From NCBI RefSeq assembly GCF_000499785.1, contig NZ_HG726019.1, positions 506,645 to 570,644 on the forward strand: 64,000 nucleotides of DNA. The letters run 5' to 3'. Under the pieces are notes generated by a model. The model searched no databases. It was not told the origin of the DNA and saw only the letters and a program-made list of their open reading frames with translations. Shown here piece after piece: positions 44,725 to 53,643 of this stretch (within the stretch, counting starts at the first letter, position 1; each line of letters starts with the position of its first letter). Made by a program: the position numbers and the translations under genes. The DNA comes from Bacteroides neonati. Its GTDB lineage: Bacteria; Bacteroidota; Bacteroidia; Bacteroidales; Bacteroidaceae.

Positions 44725-46076
44725 AAAGGTTGAGAGTAATAGGACTGTATACCCTCTGTGCTTGCTTAATGGCAGGAACAGAATCGTGTACGAACCACAA
44801 GAAAGCGGTTACAGCCACTCCGGCTGCCGATACGCTGACCGATAGCGAATTGTTAGATTCGGTAGAACGGCGCACCTTCCTTTATTTCTGGGAGGCTGCC
44901 GAGGCCACGAGCGGCATGGCTCGCGAACGTTATCACATGGATCATAACTACCCGGCAGGTGGCCCCGAGATAGTAACTTCGGGAGGTAGTGGATTCGGTA
45001 TCATGGCACTCATTGCCGGTATCGACCGAGGATACGTTACTCCTCAGGAGGGTCGCGAACGCATGGAACGTATCGTATCGTTTCTCGAACGTGCCGACCG
45101 TTTCAAAGGAGCGTACCCACATTGGTGGAATGGCGAAACGGGACGCGTACAACCTTTCGGACAAAAGGACAACGGGGGAGATCTTGTTGAAACAGCCTTC
45201 TTAATGCAGGGATTATTGACCGCCCACCAATACTACGTAAACGGCGACCGTCCGGAACAAGCCTTAGCCAAGCGCATCGACGCCCTTTGGCGGGATGTTG
45301 ACTGGAACTGGTATCGCCGTGGCGAACAAAACGTGCTCTATTGGCATTGGAGCCCTACTTACGGATGGGATATGGACTTTCCGGTACACGGGTACAACGA
45401 ATGTATGATTATGTATATTCTAGCTGCCTCATCGCCTACCCATGGCGTTCCGGCAGCCGTATATCACGAAGGATGGGCACAGAACGGAGCCATCGTCTCT
45501 CCACATAAGGTAGAGGGTATTGAACTCCACCTACGCTATCAAGGTACCGAAGCCGGACCGCTGTTTTGGGCACAATACTCCTTCCTCGGACTCGATCCGG
45601 TGGGGTTGGGTGATGAATACTGCCCGAGCTACTTTAACGAAATGCGGAACTTAACACTGGTCAACCGGGCTTACTGTATCCGCAACCCCAAACATTACAA
45701 AGGATTCGGACCCGACCTCTGGGGACTTACCGCCAGCTATTCGGTCAACGGATATGCTGCCCATAGCCCCAATGAGCGCGATGATCTGGGGGTCATTGCC
45801 CCCACGGCTGCACTATCTTCCATCGTCTACACCCCTGAGTACTCCTTGCAGGTAATGCGCCACCTTTATAAGATGGGCGATAAGGTCATGGGGCCATATG
45901 GATTCTACGACGCTTTCAGCGAAACCGACAATTGGTACCCGAAACGATACCTCGCCATTGACCAAGGTCCGATAGCTGTCATGATCGAGAATTATCGAAC
46001 AGGCCTATTATGGAAGCTCTTCATGAGCCATCCGGATGTAAAAAACGGACTAAAGAAATTGGGAATGAAAGAATAA
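44721..46076 (+). CDS. GH144-like glucoamylase-domain lipoprotein (putative endo-beta-1,2-glucanase)
   Basis: The 451-aa lipoprotein (TESC, Cys23) carries the (alpha/alpha)6 'glycoamylase-like' domain: RRTFLYFWEAAEATSGMARER near the start, then WHWSPTYGWDMDFPVHGYNE and WGLTASYSVNGYAAHSP. This family includes GH144 endo-beta-1,2-glucanases, and the neighbouring GH3 plus SusC/D fit such a role. It would cut surface or periplasmic beta-1,2-glucan into sophoro-oligosaccharides. Specificity is inferred. A terminator follows the gene. Confidence 0.85.
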   Translation: MKRLRVIGLYTLCACLMAGTESCTNHKKAVTATPAADTLTDSELLDSVERRTFLYFWEAAEATSGMARERYHMDHNYPAGGPEIVTSGGSGFGIMALIAGIDRGYVTPQEGRERMERIVSFLERADRFKGAYPHWWNGETGRVQPFGQKDNGGDLVETAFLMQGLLTAHQYYVNGDRPEQALAKRIDALWRDVDWNWYRRGEQNVLYWHWSPTYGWDMDFPVHGYNECMIMYILAASSPTHGVPAAVYHEGWAQNGAIVSPHKVEGIELHLRYQGTEAGPLFWAQYSFLGLDPVGLGDEYCPSYFNEMRNLTLVNRAYCIRNPKHYKGFGPDLWGLTASYSVNGYAAHSPNERDDLGVIAPTAALSSIVYTPEYSLQVMRHLYKMGDKVMGPYGFYDAFSETDNWYPKRYLAIDQGPIAVMIENYRTGLLWKLFMSHPDVKNGLKKLGMKE

Positions 46077-46079
46077 GAA

Positions 46080-46125
46080 AAAGGCTCTTGCTCCTCTTTA
46101 GATTGAGCAAGAGCCTTTGCTTTAT
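46080..46125. terminator. Terminator between convergent genes at the end of the glucan locus
   Basis: Perfect 14-bp arms AAAGGCTCTTGCTC (46080-46093) and GAGCAAGAGCCTTT (46105-46118) with A and T flanks, 4 bp after the GH144-like stop and 11 bp before the end of the convergent barrel gene. Confidence 0.85.
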
Positions 46126-46128
46126 GGA

Positions 46129-48651
46129 CTAGTTTGTCGATCCCCCACCATCGCCACCTCCACCTTTCACATCATCGTTGTTGATGCTACGAGAGGCTTT
46201 TTTGACACTGGCTTTTAGTTCACCGATACGATAGCTGACGCTCACACCGAACCGACGACGCGAATATTTGGAGTCCGAGGTGTTTTTGAAACCAACTCCT
46301 TCGGTCGTATAGCTACTCTTTTGGTATTTCTGGAAGAAGTTGCCGGCAAAGGCACTCAACGTTAATCGCTTCTCTTTCAAGAACGATTTATTAACACTTA
46401 AGCTATAATCATAGAAGCTGCTTCCTCTGCCTTGCAACGTGGTATAGGGTGTTTGCCCCATGAGATTCAAACTCACACGAATGTCGAGCGGCAGGGTTTG
46501 CTGTACACCTCCGTAAGCAAAGAAGTTCCATCCGCGGTTCTCCAGATTTTGCGCCGGGCTCTTCAGGTGATCATAATCGGCATTCATATTCATGTATATA
46601 CGAGTTTTGGGCGATGCATTCCAGTTTACATACGCACTCAGGCCGGCAGAGCTACTCTTACCGATGTTTTGATAGGTAGAGTACAGTACCTCTTTACCCG
46701 TAGGGTTCTTCAAGCCTTCAATCTCTTTATCATTTACCAATGTTGTTACATTCTCAATACCATTGTTATTGAACGAATAGCGCAGCGAGAGATTCAAGTT
46801 GAACTTTTGCGTAAAGTTACTGTAGCTAATGTTGAATGCATGGCTTTTTTCACTCTCCAGATTCGGATTTCCTTGGCGGATATAGCTAGGATTAGTGTCG
46901 TCAAGATACGGATTCAGGTACCAGATACTCGGGCGCCATATACGCATATCATATCCGGCGCGGATGTTTGACATCTCCGTCAGCTTAAAGCCAAAACTGG
47001 CCGAAGGTACTACATCATTAAAGTTCGAATCAAAATTACGATCAGGCGTATCGGCATATTTCACGTCCTGCATGGTTCGTTCATAACGCACTCCGGCCTT
47101 ACCCGAAAACTTCTTCACTTTGATACCATATCCCAGATACGCTGCCATAATATCGTTCAGGTGCTTGTAATGACTACTGCGATACGCGTCGTATTCTCCC
47201 TCTTCATTGTATCGGTTATTGTCGCTGGTATTGTTACGAATGATGTATTTCAAACCTGTCTCCAACGTATGTATTTTAGCAATAGGGGTTGTATAGTCGG
47301 CCTGAAAGGTATGTTCGGAGCTGTTCTGTTTGCCATTGGAGCTTTGGTTTAGCAAAACGGCATCCAGATAGTCCGACCACTCGGGTGTGAACTTAATATC
47401 GTTGTACCAGAATTTAGAGTCGGAAGTGCTGGGACGCGTATTTATCTTATAAGAAAGCGTAAACATACGTTCTTTGTTCTTGCGCGATGTACGTTGATAA
47501 TCGAGATTTCCACGAATAGAATACCACGACCCACTGCTGTTTCCATTGGTACGGTACGAATAGAGCGGATCGGAAAGTGCCGCAGCCCCTATATTACGCA
47601 TCTGCGTAAAACCCTCATTGGTTCCGTCATTGTTGCCACCATACATACCAAAACCGAGGCTGATCAATCGCAACGTATCAATCTCGTAGCTTCCTTCCAG
47701 GTTTCCACTCTGAAAGCCATAATCGCTTTTATAGGAACTTTCGCTTACAATCTCAGTCTTTGCAGCCGTATTCTCTTGCGTACCATTCGAATAAGAGCGC
47801 GGCGAAGAGTTGAGATTAAAGCTATACCGACCGGATAAGGTTAGTTTTCCTTTTTTTATAGTCGCATACGCACTGGCTCCGCCACCGGTATTGCTGGCAT
47901 TGCCCGAGAAAGTGGCGGTATACCCTTCAAATCCACTACCAATTGTGACGATATTCAGAATACCTCCGATGCCTTCAGCATCGTATTTAGCTCCGGGATT
48001 GGTTATTACTTCAATGTGCTTGATCGTATTGGCCGGCATACTTTTGAGTACATCCACCGGATTGTTGCTCATCATATTATCGGGCTTTCCATTCACATGT
48101 ATCTTAAAACTACTGCTGCCGTTGACCTTAATATTATCTTCGCCATCTACCGTTACAAGAGGTACTTTACGAAGCATCTCGAGTACTGTGTTGCTTTTCG
48201 AATCGGGGTCATCCTGTACATTATATTCTATCTTATCAATATCAGCCTTTACCAATGGTTTTTGGGCAATTACTTCAACACCTTTCAGCTCGTTGGTTGC
48301 TTCGGCTGTGTAGAGTGTCCCCAGATCGACTGTTTTTTCTTCGGGCTTCAATGTGAAATCCTTTACCACGGTTATTTTACCTATCGACGAGATGGTAAGT
48401 GTATAAAGGCCGGGAAGTGCGCTCATTTTCTCCTGAAACCGACCTTTCATATCAGTGACGGCCATCTTTAGTGCTTTGGCAGGTGCCTCCTTTTTTACGA
48501 TACGAATAGTTGCATAGGGCTCGCCTTCTTGCGTCAACGAATCCAACAACACCCCTTTAATCGAATACGAAGAGGAGACCGCTTGCTGCGCATAGCCGAC
48601 CGTAGTAAGGAAAGACAATAGTAAAAATAACAATAGTAGTTTGTTCTTCAT
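46129..48651 (-). CDS. Outer-membrane beta-barrel protein with N-terminal regulatory-like domain
   Basis: The 840-aa protein has a signal peptide (ends GYAQQ), a carboxypeptidase-regulatory-like domain (SIKGVLLDSLTQEGEPYATI), a plug-like region with VEVIAQKPLVKADIDKIEYNV, and a C-terminal barrel of the OMP_b-brl_3 (TonB-dependent-receptor-like) group. Many barrel strands hold NxxF/Y endings. It ends in an unusual Gly/Asp-rich tail (DDVKGGGGDGGGSTN). No SusD partner is present. Cargo unknown. Confidence 0.88.
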   Translation of the reverse strand: MKNKLLLLFLLLSFLTTVGYAQQAVSSSYSIKGVLLDSLTQEGEPYATIRIVKKEAPAKALKMAVTDMKGRFQEKMSALPGLYTLTISSIGKITVVKDFTLKPEEKTVDLGTLYTAEATNELKGVEVIAQKPLVKADIDKIEYNVQDDPDSKSNTVLEMLRKVPLVTVDGEDNIKVNGSSSFKIHVNGKPDNMMSNNPVDVLKSMPANTIKHIEVITNPGAKYDAEGIGGILNIVTIGSGFEGYTATFSGNASNTGGGASAYATIKKGKLTLSGRYSFNLNSSPRSYSNGTQENTAAKTEIVSESSYKSDYGFQSGNLEGSYEIDTLRLISLGFGMYGGNNDGTNEGFTQMRNIGAAALSDPLYSYRTNGNSSGSWYSIRGNLDYQRTSRKNKERMFTLSYKINTRPSTSDSKFWYNDIKFTPEWSDYLDAVLLNQSSNGKQNSSEHTFQADYTTPIAKIHTLETGLKYIIRNNTSDNNRYNEEGEYDAYRSSHYKHLNDIMAAYLGYGIKVKKFSGKAGVRYERTMQDVKYADTPDRNFDSNFNDVVPSASFGFKLTEMSNIRAGYDMRIWRPSIWYLNPYLDDTNPSYIRQGNPNLESEKSHAFNISYSNFTQKFNLNLSLRYSFNNNGIENVTTLVNDKEIEGLKNPTGKEVLYSTYQNIGKSSSAGLSAYVNWNASPKTRIYMNMNADYDHLKSPAQNLENRGWNFFAYGGVQQTLPLDIRVSLNLMGQTPYTTLQGRGSSFYDYSLSVNKSFLKEKRLTLSAFAGNFFQKYQKSSYTTEGVGFKNTSDSKYSRRRFGVSVSYRIGELKASVKKASRSINNDDVKGGGGDGGGSTN

Positions 48652-48686
48652 GGTAACATTGATTTGAGTTCATAACTAATAAGACG

Positions 48687-48694
48687 CAAAGTTA
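48687..48694 (-). promoter_or_regulatory. -7 box of the barrel protein gene
   Basis: The complement reads TAACTTTG (TAnnTTTG), 36 bp before the ATG, with TTTG about 23 nt further upstream on the minus strand. Confidence 0.55.
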
Positions 48695-48795
48695 TCCTAT
48701 TTATCACAGGAATGCGACAAAAATAGGTGATTTAGCGACACCTACGAAATATTCGGAGTTAAGAATACTAAACAAATGATGTAAAACAAATCGAT

Positions 48796-50094
48796 TTAGT
48801 CAATAAAATAGAAAACAGCTAATAGAATGATATTCACCACGATCACACAACTAAAGCCACCGAGTATCCAAGGGCGGAGTGCACTACGCCTACCCGAGAA
48901 AAAAAGTGCATAACACATATTGACCATAATATTGCTTACAATGGCCTGCATGGTACATGCGGTAATAACAAATCCGCTTACATGTGCTGTGTCTTGTAGA
49001 AGATTAAGAATAAAAGGAGTGATATCGCTGAAGCCGGAGATGAACGACAAGAGATTTAAACCGCCTGTACCGGCATACAACAATGTATAATGCGTAAGGA
49101 TAGTAAATACGACAAATAGTCCGGCAAAAATTAACGCTACTTTAAACTCCAACGGGTTATCGCTCGAGTCCTCTTCGACCACCGGATCGGAAGATACTTT
49201 ACGCTTTTGCCGGGTATGAATAAACCAGGCGGTAGCCGCACTGATAAGAGCCATAATAAGTAAATAGGGGTATATGTCTGCAAATATCTCCCGGCTGAAA
49301 ATAAAAATCAGAATCATAAAGCGAAGGAACATAATGCTCACAGCAAGCAACATCGCAGCTACATACTCGGTAGCCTCCTGAGGCTGTGCATTTTTGCTTT
49401 TGCGCGCCAGTACTGAGATGGTAGCCGTGCTGCTATACAATCCACCTATAATACCGGATATAAGTACTCCCGATTCATGAAACACATACCGTTTCAGCAG
49501 ATAAGACAGGTAGGAAATACCCGAAACGATAACCGTTGCCAACCAAATGGTATAGGGCGTCAGGTTAATATCGGGAATGAGATTGTGATTGGGCAGCATG
49601 GGCAGGATGATACCACTGATGGCAAGAAACTTGGCGAGTGTAATCATCTCGTCATTCTGCATTCGCTGAGCTATTTCAGTGAAGGTATGTTTCAACTCGG
49701 TAAGCAGCAACACGGTAACGATAACCATGACATAGAACCAAGAGGGTTGTGTTGCCACAATCGGAGCAATACAATAGGTAATGAGTGCAATGATAATCGT
49801 TGTAACGCCAAAGACATGAAACTGCGATTGCTTGACATAATAGTTCAAGCCCAACAGCACTCCCAGAATAGCACCGCCACCCATAAAGAGACGCAACTGT
49901 TCGGGATCGAGAATATAAAGCAGATAACCTAAGATTCCGATAAAAGTGAAAGTACGGTCGGTACCGAAAAGCGTCGCTTCACCTTCACGCTTCAAACTGA
50001 TCTTTCGCTGAGAGAGGCCGATAAGAAGAGAAAATAACGTAACCAACAGAAAAGTAACCAGTTCGCTAGGCAGGTATTCATAAAGCTGTTCCAT
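48796..50094 (-). CDS. MgtC/SapB-family membrane protein with DUF4010 domain
   Basis: The 432-aa polytopic protein begins with the MgtC-type core (FSLLIGLSQRKISLKREGEATLFGTDRTFTFIGILGYL) and continues with a DUF4010 domain of about eight helices. A cytoplasmic loop near residues 295-310 is acidic (VVEEDSSDNP). The role is unknown; relatives are linked to magnesium or general stress. It lies 47 bp after the CYTH gene, in the same direction. Confidence 0.85.
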   Translation of the reverse strand: MEQLYEYLPSELVTFLLVTLFSLLIGLSQRKISLKREGEATLFGTDRTFTFIGILGYLLYILDPEQLRLFMGGGAILGVLLGLNYYVKQSQFHVFGVTTIIIALITYCIAPIVATQPSWFYVMVIVTVLLLTELKHTFTEIAQRMQNDEMITLAKFLAISGIILPMLPNHNLIPDINLTPYTIWLATVIVSGISYLSYLLKRYVFHESGVLISGIIGGLYSSTATISVLARKSKNAQPQEATEYVAAMLLAVSIMFLRFMILIFIFSREIFADIYPYLLIMALISAATAWFIHTRQKRKVSSDPVVEEDSSDNPLEFKVALIFAGLFVVFTILTHYTLLYAGTGGLNLLSFISGFSDITPFILNLLQDTAHVSGFVITACTMQAIVSNIMVNMCYALFFSGRRSALRPWILGGFSCVIVVNIILLAVFYFID

Positions 50095-50141
50095 ATAGTG
50101 TCCTTTTAGTAGAAGAACAAATATAAAGATTATTTGTTAAA

Positions 50142-50609
50142 TCACCAGCTTATAAATGGTTTTTTCATTAATTGCGAATTATAGTAGCGTGCATCGCCGG
50201 TCACCTCCTCGCCTATAAAATCGGGTTTTACAAACGGTTCACCTTCGTGGGCAAGTTCCACCTCGGCCATTACCAGTCCGGCATTGTCGCCATAGAACTC
50301 GTCTACCTCAAATACATGCGCTCCGCTACGTACCAGATAACGCGTTTTGTCGATCACGCCGGGTTCGCAAAGCCTCATCAGCTCCTCGGCCTCGATCAAC
50401 GGGAGCTCTCGCTCCCATTCATATCGGCTGGTACCGGCAGCATTGGAGATTCCTTTGATTGTAAGGTAGCCTTTATCGTCGCGAATGCGCACCCGCACCG
50501 TTCGCTCACGAACGCTACTGATATAGCCTTGCTTGATTCGGCTGTGCGCATAGGCCTGCGACTTAAACTCTTTGGTTACGAGAAACTTTCGTTCAATCTC
50601 CTGTGCCAT
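50142..50609 (-). CDS. CYTH-domain protein, probable inorganic triphosphatase
   Basis: The 155-aa protein is a single CYTH triphosphate-tunnel domain with the hallmark ExExK as EIERK (residues 4-8) and later charged strands (TVRVRIRDDKGYLTIK, EVDEFYGDNAGLVMAEVEL) whose Glu/Arg/Lys residues line the tunnel. Bacterial members of this size usually hydrolyse tripolyphosphate or thiamine triphosphate. It starts 4 bp after the stop of a phosphate-type porin gene, so the two are co-transcribed. Confidence 0.9.
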   Translation of the reverse strand: MAQEIERKFLVTKEFKSQAYAHSRIKQGYISSVRERTVRVRIRDDKGYLTIKGISNAAGTSRYEWERELPLIEAEELMRLCEPGVIDKTRYLVRSGAHVFEVDEFYGDNAGLVMAEVELAHEGEPFVKPDFIGEEVTGDARYYNSQLMKKPFISW

Positions 50610-50613
50610 ATAC

Positions 50614-51927
50614 TTAGAAATTCAATTGAATACGAAGGCCTAAAATACCATAATCGTTCCCACCTTCGCCAGCTACATCTTCGGGTTTGTAAGCGATCTG
50701 CCCGTTTTCCATCACACCAACTGCTGCCGCTCCGTACGCATTGGCATATTTATCGTGAGCAACATACGAGTAGTTGAGCTGCAGTTTCAGGTTGCGGTTT
50801 ACATAATAGGTAGCACCTACTGTCCATCCGTCGGAAGTTCCACCTTTGATGAGATTTCCATTCAGATCGAGCCGATCGAAGCGTGCAGCCAGTTCCACAT
50901 CGCCCCAACTACGCCCGAAAGAAGGCTCGGTAAAGGCTCCGCGCGAAGTACTGTACTTCTGTTGCCCACCAAATAAAAGATAAGATGCCTGTACGTAGAA
51001 GCCGTTGAACCGTTCGGTGCCCAAACCTTCCATGCGGCTGGTGTTGTTCAGAATATATTCACCCTGCATACGAAAGGCTTTGTAGAAGGCACCCAACTCA
51101 GCACCCACCAACCAGTCGTGGCTGACCGAAGCAATAGGACCTGTATCTAAGAACTTAATTTTATTGATACGCGACAACGAATTGGAGCTATAACGCACCG
51201 TATTGGGCATCTTTGTGCCTACACTGGTTTTGGGAGTGCGATAAGAGGCGGCCAGCCCCAGGTGAAGTCCTTTTTCTTTATTGGCCGACATTGGCATCCA
51301 TACCCCGCGGGCGGTATATGAAATACCTTCGTCTATCCCATCCTTATTATTGCTTTCGGAATAGTCTTTCTCTTTGCTTCCGTTAATGGCTCTGAAGTGC
51401 ACGCCCGCTGCTCCCAAAAACTGCTTGTACTGCCACGCAGCTTGTACACCCATGTGAAACTCTGGATTAAAGGCCGAGCTTACATTGGCTTTTTCCATAA
51501 ACATGAGATCGCCCGACGAGGTCATGGCATCCATACCGAAGCTCTCTTTGAAGTTTCCGGCACGAAAATAGATTCCGTTATTGAGGTTATAGCGAATGAA
51601 GCAGTCCTTGAGCGAAAAGCCTCCGTCGGTAAAGTCCATCTCTATTTTACCGGACAGTTGTTTACCAAACGACACATCGGTATGCAAGCGCACCCGACGA
51701 AAGCCTACCCCATCGCCTATGGGCTGATAATCTTCGCCGAAGAATAATGCACCATCGGCTTGTATCCGACCTCCAAAGGTAATTTTAAACTTATTGTCAT
51801 CTGAACTAAAGGTGAGTGATTCTTTTTTCACCTCGGGTAAGGAAGATTGTGGTTCATCGGCATAGCCCATCGCCGGGCAAGCCAGTAAACACCCCAATAC
51901 AGTAAGCGTAACCAAGCGTTCTCTCAT
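50614..51927 (-). CDS. Phosphate-selective porin O/P-type outer-membrane protein
   Basis: From 51927 the protein is 437 aa with a signal peptide (MRERLVTLTVLGCLLACPAMGYA, shown here only in outline) and a 16-18-strand barrel. FKITFGGRIQADGALFF, FRRVRLHTDVSFGKQLSGKI and YFRAGNFKESFG match the porin O/P family. In Pseudomonas these take up phosphate or pyrophosphate, and the downstream CYTH triphosphatase supports a phosphate link here. The frame is open upstream to 51972, but the signal peptide fixes the start. Confidence 0.85.
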   Translation of the reverse strand: MRERLVTLTVLGCLLACPAMGYADEPQSSLPEVKKESLTFSSDDNKFKITFGGRIQADGALFFGEDYQPIGDGVGFRRVRLHTDVSFGKQLSGKIEMDFTDGGFSLKDCFIRYNLNNGIYFRAGNFKESFGMDAMTSSGDLMFMEKANVSSAFNPEFHMGVQAAWQYKQFLGAAGVHFRAINGSKEKDYSESNNKDGIDEGISYTARGVWMPMSANKEKGLHLGLAASYRTPKTSVGTKMPNTVRYSSNSLSRINKIKFLDTGPIASVSHDWLVGAELGAFYKAFRMQGEYILNNTSRMEGLGTERFNGFYVQASYLLFGGQQKYSTSRGAFTEPSFGRSWGDVELAARFDRLDLNGNLIKGGTSDGWTVGATYYVNRNLKLQLNYSYVAHDKYANAYGAAAVGVMENGQIAYKPEDVAGEGGNDYGILGLRIQLNF

Positions 51928-51952
51928 TCGTTTATTTAATAAAACAATTAAA

Positions 51953-51977
51953 AGGGAGTGAGGTTTAAGCACTCCCT
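51953..51977 (-). terminator. Minus-strand hairpin between the 44-aa gene and the porin gene
   Basis: AGGGAGTG (51953-51960) and CACTCCCT (51970-51977) pair over 8 bp; on the minus strand a short T run follows. It may lower read-through from the small gene into the porin gene. Confidence 0.6.
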
Positions 51978-51984
51978 ATTTTCT

Positions 51985-52119
51985 TTAGCCTAAAAAAGAA
52001 AAACCAACCAGCATCACTAATGCCAGTACAATGAGCGATATAAAAACAATCTTCATGACTCTGTTAGCTTGCTCCTCTTCTTTTTTACTGTGCTTTGCTT
52101 TTTTCTTACTCTTACTCAT
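51985..52119 (-). CDS. Small single-pass membrane protein (44 aa)
   Basis: A complete 45-codon frame from the ATG at 52117-52119 to a stop at 51985-51987 encodes a very basic, Lys-rich start (MSKSKKKAKHSKKEEE) followed by one hydrophobic helix (IVFISLIVLALVMLVGF) and a short end. The gene is too short for usual ORF cut-offs but has clear protein-like design. A hairpin follows it. A cytoplasmic positive tail with one TM suggests a small membrane accessory protein. No homologue is known to me. Confidence 0.65.
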   Translation of the reverse strand: MSKSKKKAKHSKKEEEQANRVMKIVFISLIVLALVMLVGFSFLG

Positions 52120-52278
52120 ACCATATATAGCTTTAAGTTCAACGCTAACAAAGTAAGACTAAAAAATTAAACCTGCCAAAAATAATGAGAATAAAATGAA
52201 GGACAAAGCCCGTAATAAGTAAAAGTGGTGAGAATATGCTTATTTATAGCGTGATGTTACATTTGTATTATATTTAGG

Positions 52279-52366
52279 AGCCGAAACACCGGGATGTGAT
52301 GGTCGGAACCTTTGCCCCGGATGGTCGGAAGCTTTGGGGCAAAGGGTCGGAGCCTTTAGGGTGGAA
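52279..52366. repeat. Degenerate 22-bp-period intergenic array (array B)
   Basis: Three units starting at 52301, 52323 and 52345 each begin GGTCGGA and have period 22. A more degenerate unit precedes them at 52279. The first two carry complementary blocks CCTTTGCCCC (52309-52318) and GGGGCAAAGG (52336-52345), so neighbouring units could pair. It lies between the prfB terminator and the 44-aa gene. The rest of 52120-52440 holds no gene that I can see. Confidence 0.6.
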
Positions 52367-52380
52367 TCCCTGCCCTTTGA

Positions 52381-52432
52381 AAAGAAGAATGGCTGCACAA
52401 CCATCCTTTCGGAACAATTACTGTGCAGCCAT
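52381..52432 (-). terminator. Terminator of prfB
   Basis: ATGGCTGCACA (about 52389-52399) pairs with TGTGCAGCCAT (about 52422-52432) across a 22-nt loop, and the minus strand continues into TCTTCTTTTC. It lies 9 bp after the prfB stop. Confidence 0.75.
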
Positions 52433-52440
52433 ATCTGTAT

Positions 52441-53560
52441 TTATCTTACTTCTTCGTTCGAGAACTCCATCAAGTATGCTTTGATGAAACCGTCTATTTT
52501 ACCGTCCATCACGCCATTGACATCGGCTGTTTGGAAGCCGGTGCGATGGTCTTTCACCCGGCGGTCATCGAAAACGTAGCTACGGATCTGCGATCCCCAC
52601 TCGATTTTCTTTTTGCCGGCTTCGACCTTGGCTTGTTCGGCCAATCGGTGCTGTAACTCTTTATCGTAAAGCAGTGAACGAAGCATGCGCAAGGCATTCT
52701 CTTTGTTCTTGGGCTGATCGCGCGTTTCGGTATTCTCAATCAATATTTCCTCTTCCTCGCCGGTATACGGATCTTTGTATTGATAGCGCAAACGAACACC
52801 CGACTCTACCTTGTTTACATTCTGTCCACCTGCACCACCCGAACGGAAGGTATCCCAAGAGATGGCAGCCGGCAGAATTTCTACCTCGATGGTATCGTCG
52901 ACGAGCGGGGTAACAAATACCGAAGCAAAGGAGGTCATACGTTTTCCCTGCGCATTGTAGGGAGAAACACGCACCAACCGATGCACACCGTTCTCGCCCT
53001 TGAGGTATCCGTAAGAGTAGTCGCCTTCAATCTGTATCGTACAGGTTTTGATGCCCGCCTCATCGCCATCCTGATAGTTAGAGATGGTCGCTTTGTAGCC
53101 ATTGGTTTCGGCATAACGTAAATACATACGCATCAGCATCGATGCCCAATCCTGACTCTCGGTACCACCTGCACCCGAATTGATCTTGAGTACACAACTC
53201 ATCTGGTCGGCCTCTTCGCGAAGCATATTCTGCAACTCCAGGTTCTCGATGGCTGACAGTGTCTTGGCATAATCGGCATCGATCTCGGCTTCGGTTACCA
53301 GCTCTTCTTTATAGAAATCGAAAGCAAGCTCAAGTTCATCGCTCATGGTCTTGACTTCGTTGTAGCCGTCGATCCATTTCTGAAGACCTTTGACCAATTT
53401 CATTTGAGCTTCGGCTCGTTTCTGGTCATCCCAGAATCCGGGAGCCTGCGTTCTTAGTTGTTCTTCTTCGACTTGAATTTTCTTTCCGTCGACGTCAAAG
53501 GTACCTCCTCAGCGCATCGGTGCGCTCTTTCACGTCTTTAAGTTGCTCAATAGTAATCAT
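52441..53560 (-). CDS. prfB: Peptide chain release factor 2, with programmed +1 frameshift
   Basis: RF2 recognises UGA and UAA stops. The frame from the ATG at 53560 encodes 21 residues (MITIEQLKDVKERTDALRRY then L) and stops at TGA (53495-53497). The site AGGAGG TAC CTT TGA C is the classic RF2 self-regulation signal. After a +1 slip at CTT the next codon is GAC and the frame continues for 351 codons to 52441, giving 372 aa, normal for RF2. The GGQ motif is in RSGGAGGQNVNKVESGVRL. A start at 53403 would remove the N-terminal domain and is not right. Confidence 0.96.
53494..53512 (-). promoter_or_regulatory. RF2 frameshift site
   Basis: On the minus strand AGGAGG, three nt, CTT, TGA C: an internal Shine-Dalgarno-like block, a slippery CUU and an in-frame UGA followed by C. 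Low RF2 levels slow reading of UGA and favour the +1 slip, so the gene controls its own output. Confidence 0.92.
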
Positions 53561-53590
53561 ATAATCTTTTTTTTATTGTGAATTAGAGTG

Positions 53591-53619
53591 CAAAGATAAA
53601 CAAAAATCTGCTACCTTTG
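53591..53619. promoter_or_regulatory. Overlapping divergent promoters of prfB and the M16 peptidase
   Basis: A minus-strand TATCTTTG (complement of 53591-53598) faces prfB and a plus-strand TACCTTTG (53612-53619) faces the M16 gene, with 13 bp between them. Each -33 zone falls on the other promoter's -7 region, so polymerase may not bind both at once. Confidence 0.7.
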
Positions 53620-53643
53620 CTTCCATAACCAAATTGTTCGCTT

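Noticed and set aside
52441..53403. prfB as a 320-aa gene starting at 53403
   Set aside because: The upstream frame and the exact RF2 frameshift site show a 372-aa product starting at 53560.
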